Below are positions 43,284 to 55,983 of a stretch of 64,000 nucleotides of DNA, piece after piece; within the stretch, counting starts at the first letter, position 1, and each line of letters begins with the position of its first letter. Where the stretch lies: assembly GCF_964355755.1 (NCBI RefSeq), contig NC_092674.1, positions 11,723,001-11,787,000 on the forward strand, written 5' to 3'. The notes beneath the pieces were generated by a model, which had not been told where the DNA came from, made no database searches, and saw only the letters and a list, made by a program, of their open reading frames with translations. The position numbers were made by a program, and so were the translations under genes. Source of the DNA: Antedon mediterranea (lineage: Eukaryota > Echinodermata > Crinoidea > Comatulida > Antedonidae).

Positions 43284-43770
43284 GGGAGGTTTTGCAATCT
43301 TACGAATACAATAACGAAAACGGATACGTCACGCACACGTATTCGTTTTTGTAAGCCAGTAAAAATCTGTTTCGCATGGCAAAGAACTATTGAGGGCGCC
43401 GTCCAAAATATGACTGCGGTAAATTTGAGCGAAGCGCAGGTACGTGTTGCTTGGTGCTTGGCTGCCTAGGCCTAGCGTAACATCAAAGCGAGTGAGGACT
43501 TTAAAAACTATGAAAATTGACCTGGCATTTTAGTAAATTACTTTCAGTAAAAGTATAATTATATTATAATCATGAATCATTCCTGAATCAAATGCAAAAT
43601 GTGCAAAATACATCAAAAACTATACTCATTTTGTAGTTACGAATATGACTGGTGATATTCGTCAACACGAATACGCTTAAAGAATATGAAATGGGGATCA
43701 GCTCAAAAGTTTCACAAATTTGTGACGTATCCGTTTTCGTTATCGTATTCGTAAGGTTGCGAAACCTCCC
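43284..43770. mobile_element. MITE with 49-bp inverted ends
   Basis: GGGAGGTTTTGCAATCTTAC... at 43284-43332 is inverted at 43722-43770 with three mismatches in 49. TAATA flanks both sides (43279-43283 and 43771-43775), a likely target duplication. The interior has no coding frame. It lies about 100 bp upstream of the anchor exon of copy 2, in the expected promoter or 5' region. Confidence 0.88.
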
Positions 43771-43775
43771 TAATA

Positions 43776-44899
43776 ACAACTGGTGGAGATACGTTTTACA
43801 TAATGGTAACGGTATCGGTAAAAAAGAAAAACATATTTCAGAGTTAAAACGTAAAGCCTACAGTTTTCCATATAATCGCCACGATTTCACAAATTGCTCT
43901 ATAAGTGTTAGCGTCGCCGACGCCGATTTGCCGCAGACAAAAAAAATCAACAAAGCTGTATGGTAATTAGATACACAATGATATCTATGCATTATATAAT
44001 AAATCCAATAGTTCGAATGTCGATCATGTAGGCCAAAATTGTAAGTATCTACAACTCATTAGCTCTCATTTATTCTAAAAAGTATTATCCTTGTTTTTTG
44101 TTGTTTTACAAATTTTTTCAACATTAGCTCAATATTTTAAATTTGCAGTGAATAGAATTTATTGCATAGGGTATTAAAAAATCACACCGAAATTACACTG
44201 AGCTGTTGTATAGCTTTGTAGTTCATAATTATTTTCCATAAGAGATTTCTTTACAGTTCTTTTTTTTTCTTGCAACATGTGAAAATTATAGTTGCATAGG
44301 ACAACTCCGTCATTATGACTGATAATACTTCTCCCAATGAAGTGGTTCACTACTTGGGGGTCAAAGCAAACATACTTAATTGTATTTTAATGTCAGCATA
44401 CGTTGTGTGCCAGATAACATTATTTTATTCCACCTTATCATCACTTAAAAGAGTTATCAAATAGACGAATATAACACGAGCTAATAACATAGTACTGTAA
44501 TTCATATGGAAGTATTTCTAACGCATATTTTTTTTTTCAATGTAAAAGACATTTATTTACGTCCAAAAGACAAAAAAAAAAAAAAAAAAACAGTAATGAC
44601 AGATTGAGATTGTAGGAAAAATAGACGAAGGCGGGATCCCAAAAAATATGAAAATCTTGATTGCCTTGACAAATTAATAATTGATAATATGAAAAATATA
44701 AATAATAAATAAATTAAAAATAATGATATTTAAAAATAAAAACTGTTATACCAGTAGATAAAACTTTAAAAAATAAAGTAAATCTGATGAGCTGCTGATA
44801 GGAGGGCATAACGAATAAGATGACGAAATTAATCAATTAATCTAGCTAGTCACGAAACATGAAACAACGACCATATCGAACACAGCGATTTAGTAACGT
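43776..44899. other. No gene seen; A18 run at 44573
   Basis: AT-rich, unassigned sequence with long homopolymers (for example near 44573-44590). No exon with recognisable protein similarity. Confidence 0.5.
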
Positions 44900-46100
44900 G
44901 ACCAAAAGTGGTTTTTAAATTTTCTTGGAGAATGAGTAGTGGGTGGTAGTACAAGAAATTGAAGGGGGTAAATTGTTATACATGATTGGCCCAGAATATC
45001 TAATACTATGTTGAAAATAGTTGGTTTTGTGGTTGAAAATATAAATGTTATTTATTTTTTTAATGTCATATTTATGAACGATATTATTCGGAGCGAAGAG
45101 GTCGTTAAGATGGCATGGGACAATAGACGGGGTAGCCGAAAAAACAAAAACACCTTTCCGGGAATGTCCGTAAGTTTGTAAAATAAATGGGAGGAATGTG
45201 TCAGTGGATGAGCGCCAGTTATAGTCCTGATGGCTTTTTTGTAGAATAGAGAGTTTATTGATGTTTGTTGGGTAAGTGTTGGCCCAGACAAAATTACCAT
45301 AGCTCATTTAAGAAAGAATGAGAGTTCTATATTGGGTTTTGAGAATACTAATTGGATTCTTGGACACTTTGTTGTCAGTTTCTTGGATATGGGGTGTCAA
45401 TGGTAACGCCAAGAAATGTAATAGTCTTTACAGAGGGGATTTCATGATTATCAATAAAGATAAAGAAGTGGGGACACATCAATACCTTAATACCTCAGTC
45501 AACTGTGGGGTTCCAATGATGTAGCTAAATTTTTTTGATTGAGGTTGAGCTAGTTTGTCAGCAGCAAAGTATTGGGACAAGGGGATAACGTTGGTATTAA
45601 AGGTGTAAAAAAGAATATTTTTGATGGCATAACAAGCTGTAGTGTCATCAGCATAAAGGAACATATTTAGAAAGTTTGAGGTACGGTGGACAACATTAAT
45701 GTAAAGTGTGAACAGCTCAGGAGAGGGCCAAGTAAAGGAGCCCTGGGAGACGTCAACAATTGGAAATAGAGTTCAAATACTTAGTGCATTGGGAGCGAGA
45801 AGTGAGATAGCCTTAAAACGTTTAATGCGGGCCCTCGGATTCCATAATGAGAACATTTAAACATTAGAATAATTATTAAGGTCAATGGTGTCAAAAGCCT
45901 TGGAAAGATCGACGAAAATTACGATTCCAAATTGATGAATTTTGAATGCATGAATAATATTGCTAGTAAGATTGGTCAGCGCCATGAATGTGTTATGTCC
46001 TTTTCTAAAGCCATATTGCCTCTTGAAGAGAATGTTTGTTGATTAATGAAAATGTATCATAAATCTATAATAAAAAAGGCGTTCGAGAATATTGACAGGA
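44900..46100 (-). mobile_element. Jockey/CR1-type LINE, decayed, minus strand
   Basis: Minus-strand RT blocks: IVIFVDLSKAFDTIDLNN near 45940-45875, LYADDTTACYAI at about 45620-45660, SYGNFVWANTYPTNINKLSI near 45307-45240, and the C-terminus to 44915 (SGPIMYNNLPPSI). The order and wording resemble the LINE at 55560-58302 but with many shifts and stops. The endonuclease half is absent. Confidence 0.82.
44915..45307 (-). pseudogene. LINE RT C-terminal piece
   Basis: A 130-codon frame: VWANTYPTNINKLSILQK, then out-of-frame thumb sequence continued in the overlapping frame 45052-45300 (KKAIRTITGAHPLTHSSHLF), and back again near HLNDLF. It is clearly broken. Confidence 0.8.
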
Positions 46101-47392
46101 TGGAAATAGGACCGTAGGGCAATATTTGTAAAGGGTAACGCGCGCCATCTTGAACTTATTTGAAAAACATCTTTGCAGAGGATTTTGATAGCGAAGTTAA
46201 GTTTATTACGGTAGGCTTATATTTAATTTCATTGGCAGGAGAAGGGCGGTAAAGAAACTGATTTGAATTGGGTCGAAAGATAATTAAAACACGTCGAATC
46301 AATTCAGAAAATAACACTATTATTGCTGTCGACAATTCGTGATTTATTGAATACAAAACAACCTCAAAGTCATTCTTTTAGAGTTATTGTGGTCTATTGG
46401 ATTTACATTGTGGTTTTGCTTTGGACGTAGAACAAAGACCGAATCGATATGTTTTGAACAGATTTTTGGAAGGACCAATATAACTTACAAAGACACAAGA
46501 AACTCTGTCGAACAAGTACACACTTCACATAATTTGAACTTTCCTGTACATAAATGTAAATTTGTAAACTTCTAACTATATTCTTTGTAGACAACATATT
46601 ATAAAGATTATGACGTTATTTTGAATCTTAAAAGCATATTGTATGACCAATTCATTAACAATAATAATGATAACATTTAATAAGTAGCCTAAATTATATG
46701 CAGTTTTTCGAAACTTTTATTTAAACCGACAATCACGATTTATTTCAATTCAATTGCCTAACATTACCCTGCCCTCCTTACTCAATATTTGGTAATACAG
46801 AATTTCATATTATATGTATCACATGTGGTGCCTGAATCAACTCCCATAATATTTTCACCAAGCAAAATAAAGTTTAGGTTATGGAATATAATAATTTGAG
46901 ATACATATTACTATGAGACTAAACAAATCTAGATACAGTACCGATAATCATGTGCACTTCATGTTAACGATCGATTAATGTTGTAATGACCCCAATGCTA
47001 CCTTGTGGTACGTACGCCTGCGCTAGTATTGCAAACCTAGGATAAATCTACGTGTTTAAACATAACATTGGTACGTATACTTCCTGTAGGCTAGGCCTAT
47101 TACAGTTCATAAATAACTTAAGTCTTAGTATACTTACGGAATGTAAACGCCCATAGCAACTCATTTAGGGTATTTCGTATTGTGTTAGACGGCGGCAATG
47201 CAATGATGCTTCTTGCTTTCGTCGGTAGCATAAAAGGCCATGGAGAAAAAGAATATGGTATTTCTTCAGTCAAGTTATATATTATTATACGTTGAAGAAC
47301 ACAGATCTACTTACGCAATGTTGAATTGAACTTTACGAAGTCATCATTCGTGCTGTGCCGTATCATTATGTAAACAGATAAAGTTATAGATA
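46101..47392. other. No gene seen
   Basis: Frames up to about 66 residues, none with a recognisable domain. AGGCCT at 47092. Confidence 0.5.
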
Positions 47393-49514
47393 CTAGATGG
47401 TACGCTCGCTTCGCTCGCGTACCATCTAGGTCGTTCCCACAGATGGGTCTCGAATACATAATAATTTCAGCGTTAAAAAACTGGAGATTTCAAATGTACG
47501 TACCGCAGAATAATACATGTCGTTTACAGCCTACAGGAACGAATAAATAGACACTGTGATTTATGTACTCAACTAAAATTAGCACCATGGGAATTACTTC
47601 CGAAAGAGAAACTTGTCACAAAATGAGACCAATTGTTTAAGACAAATTTAAACAAACTTAAATTTGTGTTTTGTATGTAACATTAGGGTTGAGGGATGGA
47701 GAAGAGGAGGGATGGGGAAGAGGATGGGTGCAAAGAAGAACAATTTTTAAATATTATTCTTTATCCATTTAGTAACGAAATATTAATTGAACTTATTCAA
47801 CCTTATGTTCCTAAGCAGTCTCTGAGATCTAGATCTGAGTCTCTTCTTGCCCATATATTTCATCCTTCCACTAAGTTTTATGGAAATCGTTCATTTTCTT
47901 CGGCATCCGTTTCTCTATGGAATGCGTTGCCTATTGAAATCCGTCAGTCTACTTCCACCAGTGTCTTCAAATCTCTCCTCAAAACCCACTTTTTAATTTG
48001 TAAATTTCTAAATTGTTCTGTCTTTGTAAAGCGCATTGAGGCTTTCAGCATAATGCGATATATCAAGTACCAGTTATTATTATTATTATTGTTTTCATGT
48101 TTTACAAATAATATAGGCCTACCACTAAACACAGTCAAACATTGCGATGTAATACTTTGTTGAAACTATCACCGTCCTAGTCGATTGAAATAGTACAGTA
48201 CATGTAACGATACATCACTACGACGTGTATATGTTTATATAATGTAAAACAATTTGTGAAAACCACCTCTATTCGGAGAAAATCATAAATTCGATTTAAT
48301 CGTCAATAAATATTAAATTATCTAACTCAACTTAATTAGTAGGCCTAATGGTTTTCAATTGTTTCTTAGAGCCAATTCATACTTAAGTTGGTTCCTACCC
48401 TACCCACCAAAGTTGTTCTGCGTTTAGGGCATGTGATGTACCGTAGGCCTATCCTCTACTGGTTTTACAACGCTACTCATGCCAGTGAGGGAAGGGTGAT
48501 GATGTGGGTGGTTTAACTGCAATAATAAAGATTTATACATAGTATACGGCGAGTGAAAACGCTAGCTCTTTATCCGTTAAAAAAAATGTATATCCAACCT
48601 CTGCAGCACAGATTGAAAAAAAAAATGGATCGAATTTCTGTTATGAGTATACAGTACTTGCCTTTACGACGCCTGAGGGAATAGACACTTGTGGAACAGA
48701 GATGGGAATATTCCATTCATCGCAAATCAATACATTTGTAAAAACGTACGACGTTTATATATTTTTAAATTATTAATTAATACAAACGTTGAGAAGCAAC
48801 TGTCAGTAATAACGTTTATTTATTTGTATATTATATGTTTATAATCTAACAGTAGGGCCTACCCACACTCACAGTAATAAAGTTTATTTGTATATTTGTT
48901 TATATCATATCTAACAGTACCAAGACTCACAGTAAGAAATTTGCGATTCAAATAGCGATCAAAAGTGGTTAATACCTTAACAGTATTGTACAGCATTGCA
49001 ATACTATTTATGTTTATTCTCCAAGGGGGCCCATGGTTAAACCAAATAATTTGGAATGTTCCATTCATCACAAATCGATACATTTGTAAAAACGTATATT
49101 ACATGTATCAAAATAGCATTTTTTAAAGAAAATCGGCCTGTCTTCAACATTATGATGCTGTACTCGAACTGTTCAACCGGTTTTCAGCTATTAAAAACAA
49201 TTATCGTAGGAGGAGATAGGAAAATGCGAAGTGTCCTCGTTTTATTGTGTGCGGGTATTCTTCTAATTGGACATCCATTAGACAGTGTATACCACGATCG
49301 GAAAACACCCCTATTTGGGGCAAATCGTTGAACCTAAATTCGTTTTAATCGTCAATAACTAATTATCGAATTCAATTTAATTAGTAAACAGGGTTACATC
49401 AGGTGGTTAAAATCAGTACCGAAAGTACGAACCAACTTTACATACCATCGAGTAAACATTCTAGAAATAACGCGTGATTTACCGAATTTTGCCCTTACGT
49501 AAATTTATATATAG
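47393..49514 (+). repeat. Element B, copy 2 (most complete; LINE inserted)
   Basis: Starts with the palindrome CTAGATGGTACGC...GCGTACCATCTAG (47393-47429) and ends ACGTAAATTTATATATAG. It shares all blocks with the copies at 23161, 32085, 32705 and 34741. Excluding the LINE fragment (47780-48090) it is about 1.8 kb. No conserved coding frame exists, so it must be mobilised, if at all, by foreign enzymes. Confidence 0.82.
47780..48090 (+). mobile_element. L2-type LINE 3' fragment inside element B
   Basis: In the plus-strand frame 47696-48163, residues LIELIQPYVPKQSLRS, then FSSASVSLWNALPIEIRQST and FKSLLKTHF, are the C-terminus of an L2/CR1-type polymerase. The 3' end GCGATATATCAAGTACCAG followed by (TTA)n at 48073-48090 is the classical L2-type tail. 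Other element B copies lack it. Confidence 0.85.
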
Positions 49515-50994
49515 ATACAGTTTATATAAAACAAACATATTTAAGCCAGTATTAAACTACAATATGTATTCTGTGTTGTTACGCCTGTTATTAGATCAAG
49601 CTATTACATTCAATTAAATATAAAGCAGAAAATAGTTATCCTTTTTTGATTTTCGTCGAATAGATCGAAGCGGAAGTGCTTCGGTCATGGTCCGCAAATT
49701 ATATGATACGCCTTGTGTGCCAAAATGTTTTTACTGCTTTTAGTTGAATCCCCGCGTGTACAGTTAAAACCAATAGATTGTGCTGCAGTGCAGATTGTCT
49801 GTACAGTAATGTGGGCTGTCTGCTTGGGGGTCTGTCTATCAAGGTACAACATTTCAACGAAGCCAATTTAATATTTTCATTCTGTTTTAATATCTGTAGA
49901 ATGCGTTGTCATTTATTCTGAAGCTTATACTGTAGGGCTATATACCGTAATCAGGCGGTATTATTAAGGCTAGCTCACGTACAGCAGAATTCACGTAGAA
50001 TTATGTGGTGTTGTTGCTTGATTGTAAATTGCCCAGATTCTTCATTAGAAAAGAACTGATCAATTTGAATTGAATTAAGGTTAATTCTAGAACTGATATA
50101 AGGAGTCTTTAGAACAGATATTAAGATGTCCTCTATAAACGGAGTCCTCACAAACTCATATAAGAGGTCCTCTTGTAAAATCAGGTTCTCGTCGAATTTA
50201 TTTTAGATAAGTAACTATATTATCATGGATTTCGTACCCCCCATTCCATCGATAGCTTTTTTTTTCTCTTTTGTGGCGCAAACACCACTTTTATCCACAT
50301 TAATAATATTATTATCTCATATCATTACATAAAATCATATTACTTAACACATTTGTTAATTCCCAATGTCGTTACAATTCATTAGTAACATTTTTACATT
50401 TATGAATTCCGTATTGCCTCCTATTTTCATTAATGTTCTTCGTTTTAAAATATTTTACACATAAAGAATATGTGAGATTTTCAATTGTTTGTTTTAATTT
50501 TACAACCCGGATTATACAATGTATTTATACAAGATAAAACGAATTAAATCAGATCAGCACCACCTGTAACTCGTATCACAGTGAATTCTTTTCTGATAAT
50601 CGAGCAAATTAGAATTTATATTAACATAATAGTATTTCTTAAAGCTACCCATTTTTCTATACTTGTTTCTTTATTTTTATATCTTTTACATTCAATGTTA
50701 AGCTTATTGCTTTCCCTTTGAATGAATTCCATAAAGATTTACCCACTGGCTTATTTAATGCTGATTTATTCTATAAATAGTGAAGGCTGCAAATGTGTAA
50801 ATATAGGCCTAATCTACTATTCCATCGATATAGCTAATTAAATTACTGTATGTCAATAAATAAAAAATATTAACTTACAGTAGCATCCCATTCTCATCAC
50901 CCCACAAAGTATAAAAGTGCATGCATGTTCCATATTATGTACGACGTATGAATTGATGGAACGAACAATCGAGATGAAAATAACGCATGCAATC
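49515..50994. other. No gene seen
   Basis: AT-rich sequence with no frames of note and no recognised element. Confidence 0.5.
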
Positions 50995-52020
50995 TCCATT
51001 GCAAAATTAGGTTCCATTTAAGTATAAATTCTAATATTCCCGACCTCAAAATAATTAGTGTTATAACTTCCTAGAATTTCGTCCACCCCTCCGAACATGT
51101 TTTCAACATCGTATGAACAAACAAGGTGACCGACTTCATTGCAAAATTAGGTTCCATTGCATTATTGCGAATTTAAGGTTGTTTCCGACTTCGAAGTAAT
51201 ACTTACTTAGAATTTCGCTCACCACCCCATTCCCATCCAAACTTGTTTCCCACATCGTAATATGAACAAACGAGATGACGACTTTATTGCAAAATTACGT
51301 TCAATTATTTGCGTATTCACGTTGTGTTCCAAACCTTAAAATAACTGTATCATGTATTTAGCTTGCTTAGAATTTCGCTCACCACATTCCCATCCAAACT
51401 GTTTCTCACATCGATATGAACAAATGAGATGACAACTTCATTGCACAATTATGATCCATTATTGCGAATTTATGTTCAAATGTTTCCGACATCAAGGTAA
51501 AAAGTACCAGCTGAATAAAATATCTAACATATTGCAAAATTAGTCTCTATATTATTGGGAATGTTTCCGACATCAAATATTGTTCAAACTTGATGAAAAT
51601 GCTGAACTAATTAGGTACCATTATTTATTTATTGTGATATGCATGTTCAACTGTTACATTCTATTACGGTACGTGACATGAAAAGATTGATAACAAAAGA
51701 GAACAAGGCAATATCTCATCTTTTAACATTTAGATAATGGAACCAAATTTTGCAATAAAGACTTTATTGCAAAATTTGGTTCCATTATCTAAATGTTTCC
51801 GACCTTATGAGTTATTGTTTTGATAAAACAATTTGATGAATTTCCCCTCGACTACCTTTAGGCCTACCATCCATTATTTATTTATTATAGGTCACACACA
51901 CATGTGTAACAAATGAGATGATGAAATTATAACGAATATCCAACTAACAATTTGCGACTTAGGTTCGCCATAGTATTGCAAATTTATGTTTTAATGTTTC
52001 AGACATCAAAGGAAATATAG
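50995..52020. repeat. Degenerate 120-150-bp tandem repeats
   Basis: Recurring phrases, in order: TTGCAAAATTAGGTTCCATT, TTTCCGAC(A/T)TC, CTTAGAATTTCGCTCACCAC, CCCATCCAAACT and ATATGAACAAA(C/T)GAGATGA. Five to six units can be followed before the pattern fades near 52020. A 73-bp palindrome lies inside. Confidence 0.78.
51725..51797. repeat. 73-bp palindrome (36-bp perfect arms, 1-base centre)
   Basis: Arms 51725-51760 and 51762-51797 are exact reverse complements around A51761. Each arm contains AATGGAACCAAATTTTGCAA or its complement, the satellite phrase, so two inverted units meet here. Confidence 0.92.
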
Positions 52021-52375
52021 TGTTATACTGTAGGTATAATAAGTGACAAAAATGTGATCATGTAACTAATATTTTTAAAGAACTTATAAATAAAAAACAT
52101 AGGCCTAAATAACATTGGTCATATACATTTAAAAAAACGGAATTGATTAAATAGTAAGCAATGTTAAACAAAAAAATATATATAATAATCAGTAAAATAA
52201 CAGGATACATTCATATTCAACAAATAATCATTTTAATTTGAAAACATAAACATAGAAATTCATAAAACCGAACAAAATAATAACGGGAATCATGTACCGA
52301 CGAAAGGAACGTCAAATCAAAATATTACTAGAAAATAATGCAGCAATAGCGTCCCATAACTCAAACACTAAACGC

Positions 52376-52457
52376 TTTAGCGCCAAAGGCAAATTGTCCC
52401 AGACCATGTCCGCATAACATGCAGACGTGACTTCAGACACTTTCCTTTGGCGCTAAA
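52376..52457. repeat. Inverted repeat TTTAGCGCCAAAGG
   Basis: Exact 14-bp arms at 52376-52389 and 52444-52457 around 54 bases. It could be a short hairpin-forming element; no flanking duplication was seen. Confidence 0.6.
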
Positions 52458-55400
52458 ACGAGTAGTCTTCTTTTCCAGCTGCTTAGAAAGGGGTCGGTAG
52501 GCTTCCCATCATGCATTTCAAGTTTTCTAGATTTTTCGATGAACAGTGCCTTTCGTTTTTTACACTAAAATAGTAAATTTTCGTCGTATGTTTCAGTTAT
52601 AATGGTTTAATTTCATACAATGAGTAAAGGTTATTAGGTTAGAAATACTCCGGTTAATAATTTTCAGTTTGTGTTTATTTGGAAATAAGTAATATCAATA
52701 TTTATAACACGATTAGCTCGCCAGAAACGTGCTGCCAAATTAAGTGACCTAGCCTTGTGCGATACAGGCCATGCGAACCTCATTTGGCAATGTCACTTCA
52801 TTTGGCGTTACAGGGCTAACAATATTAAACATAACATTCCATTAAAACGTATAGTTTTTAACTCCCGAACCTCCCAACACTCCTGAAAAAGGAAATCTCG
52901 ATAGAGCCTATAAACATTTATAATTTCTACTACTCTTGATAGAGAACAGAAAACATACAAATAGTGATCTGTAAGATGTTTATAATCAATGCGTTGTTTA
53001 ATAATTGAAATGAGTTGGCGCCACAATGCCCGCCTTGGTAATATATTATATAATTATATATTATATAATATTTATAGATTTCTTTTAATAGCGCCCTCCT
53101 AGTTTAATATTGTTTTGTATAGCGCCCTCTTTAGTTTGGATAAGCTTTCATACAAAACCTCCCGATATTTTATTTTCCGATTTGGTCTGTTACGTTTAAA
53201 TGTTGGTAAAACGTTTGTTTAAATTGTCCATGTGCAAGCAATCGTCCCATTTAACAATTACCGGGGGTTACCTTGGTAAAATGTACTTGAACTAAACAAA
53301 GATTAATGCATGAAAAAAGAAAGTAAAATAAAAGTAAAGTTTAATTAAGTTAGATTGGTATACACATAATTGTGCTATTGCTAAATAATATTTCGAAATA
53401 AAAATTAGATGTATAGAATTAAGATACACCTTGAGAAATGTTAAGCTATTAATTTTATGATATGTTTAAAAAAAAATAAAAAAAGGTGATTAATGAAGTA
53501 ATAATACACCTGAAGAGTAAGCAATGAATTTAAAAAAATTATAATTAAAAAAATAAAATAAATACTAATAAAAAGTGTAGAGACAGATTTTTGAAACAAA
53601 AAATATATAAAATTGTTATTATTATTAAGTAATGTTGTAAGATTATAAAATATAAATAAAGAAAATTTAGTTTTTGAGTTTTAGTTAGATGCTAGTAGCA
53701 TACTAGCCGAATTTTATATATTATAAGGGAATTTTACAATTTTAATGCTGTTTTCTTCCTCAATATTTTATCTATTGTGTCAGGTATACACTACACAGCA
53801 CACTGCAATTAAAAAAACAAACTTCAAAATATTTCTTCACATTGAGTTTTAATAATACAAAAATCCAATTCTTTCCTTAATAGTAACTATACATAGATTT
53901 AATTAAGATTTTAAATAATAATGTACACCAAGAATGATTTGTCGACTTCCCACATGTCTGAAATCTAAGCATATTATTGCTAACCCCCTATCACAGTCTA
54001 ATACTATTTGTCTCGATTCCACTGCGTATTACCAGGTAAGAGTGAAATATCTTCCTTGGTAGGCCGATTACACAGTTAGCAAATAATATAAATATTATGA
54101 AGTATTATAGTCCAAGCTATTTTTTAAACGTTTAACAACTAAACTTGTTTTTAATTAATTAATTAATTGTTATTAATTGTTTAAAAGTCTCAAATAATAA
54201 GTAGGCACAATATTATTATTTTCAATGGCTAAATTGTTACAAAGTAATAATGATACAAATAAAACGAAAGTATTTTTACAAACTTGAGCCTGATGATTTT
54301 GAGTAAGATAAGTCGAATTGGTTAATTTTCTATAAGTGAGGGAGACATTGTGTTACACCAGATCATACAATTACTAATCAGGAAAATGAATATGTTTGCA
54401 CCCCTGACCCAAGGGGCATGTTAGGCTGACATTATTTAAACAAAAATAGAAATATCACAAACATTCTAACCACTTTTCAATACATTCCGAGTTAGTCCTC
54501 GAAACTCTATATGACTGATCATATACTTTATAATTATGGTACTAAGATATTACATGTTGTGCAATTAATACGTTTCTCTTAGAATTTTGTGCAATTTGTA
54601 CATTTGTTTTAACATTTTGATTTTTCTTAGTAATAAAGTTTGATTGAAATCAGCCCAATCGTTATAATGAGAAGACTTTTACTCCAATGATCAATCACTA
54701 ACCCTTATCATTTAAAATTCTCACAAAATATGATCTTGGTTAACATCACTGTGGAAATGATAATGCTATTACCATGGTATTATGTTATCAAGTCAATTAT
54801 AACTACTACCGAACTCTTTTGAGATGATCTAGGTGAAGCAATTCCGTTTTCGATTTTTTTTCTTTGATTACTATAATTATTTCAATCTTTTAGAATAAAC
54901 CAAATCACTTAACATACTTGTTGTTATATTTTTAGTATCAGTTCATTGATGATTGAAACAAGAATAAATAATATGCATTATGAACAAGATAACATTTTAA
55001 CATTACAATTAACATTGTCATTTATATAGCGTCTTTATAATGATCAAAGACCTTTACAATAACCGATCATCTGGTGTATATTATTTATAGGAAAACAGTG
55101 TGTTTTTAATTTTTTTGTTAAATGTGTCACTGTGTCACTGTGTCACTAGTAAGAGTAAGATTATTCCACATGTTAGGGCCTAGATTTGAAAACAAACATA
55201 AAGTTTAGAAACACACCTAAGACCAGTACGTTTACAATATTGCACTTACTGACTAGCTCACATATTAGACAGGCGCAAGGCCATTTACCACAATTATAAA
55301 TTAAACCAAAAGTTTACTCTTTGCAAAACTGGCAACCAATGTAATTCCTTCAAAAGGGGACTACTGTAGTATGAGTACTCCATGGTACACCGAATACAAA

Positions 55401-55559
55401 TCTTGCAGAACGATTTTGAAGGTTTTTAATATTAATATTTTCTTTGGACACTCTGGCAATGAGTGAATGGCAGTTAAAACAAAAGAGCAGCATTGAACAT
55501 CTATTTTTTCTTCCATGTACTTACGAATTTCCATGAAGGTACACCGAGCTCAGTAATAT
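52458..55559. other. No gene seen; AT-rich
   Basis: Includes a near-palindromic TA run at 53040-53075, a TGTCACTG triplication at 55125-55147, and at 55020-55490 a sequence with TTATATAGCGTCTT and AACTGGCAACCAATGT that looks like a dispersed repeat I cannot name. No exon was recognised. Confidence 0.5.
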
Positions 55560-55626
55560 CAAAACGTTCCTCAAAAAGTTTCCGAGCATATTTGATAGAA
55601 TTGATGATGATGAATTAACATGTGTA

Positions 55627-55938
55627 ATGCAAATGATTAATCTAGAAAAAAAGAAAGCTTACCTTGTGGGAGACTATAACATAAACTTACTCCAACAATC
55701 TACCGACAACACTATCCAATCACACTTAGACACAATATTTTCTCAGTCATTTCAGCCAATCATAAAAAGTCCTACTAGAATATCCGATAATTGTGCTTCA
55801 ATAATTGATAACATTTATTGCAACATCGATTCTTTTACTACGTCCCTTAAAAGTGGAATACTTATTACTGATATTTCTGATCACTTCCCAATATTCTGTG
55901 TAGATACTTTGGAAAAACATAATAAGCAATATCCTTGA
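55627..55938 (+). pseudogene. LINE endonuclease (APE-type), C-terminal part
   Basis: A 103-codon frame. LVGDYNINLL carries the conserved Asp/Asn pair and SDHFPIF the catalytic SDH triad of the APE-type nuclease that nicks the target DNA. In-frame codons continue upstream to about 55560 (FLKKFPSIFDRIDDDEL) without an ATG, so the piece is truncated by insertion, not by a start. It ends at the TGA 55936-55938; the RT continues in the same frame. Confidence 0.85.
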
Positions 55939-55983
55939 TTTGTATACAAACGACAATACTCTCCTCAACAAACGGAGTATTTT

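Noticed and set aside
40855-52820. TTAGCCCTGTAACG at 40857 and its inverse near 52804 as ends of one transposon
   Set aside because: The 12-kb span contains unrelated intact features and the match is short; they may be separate repeat remnants.
55936-55938. TGA read as selenocysteine or an altered code in the LINE
   Set aside because: Other TGA, TAA and TAG codons interrupt LINEs throughout the window, so simple decay explains it.
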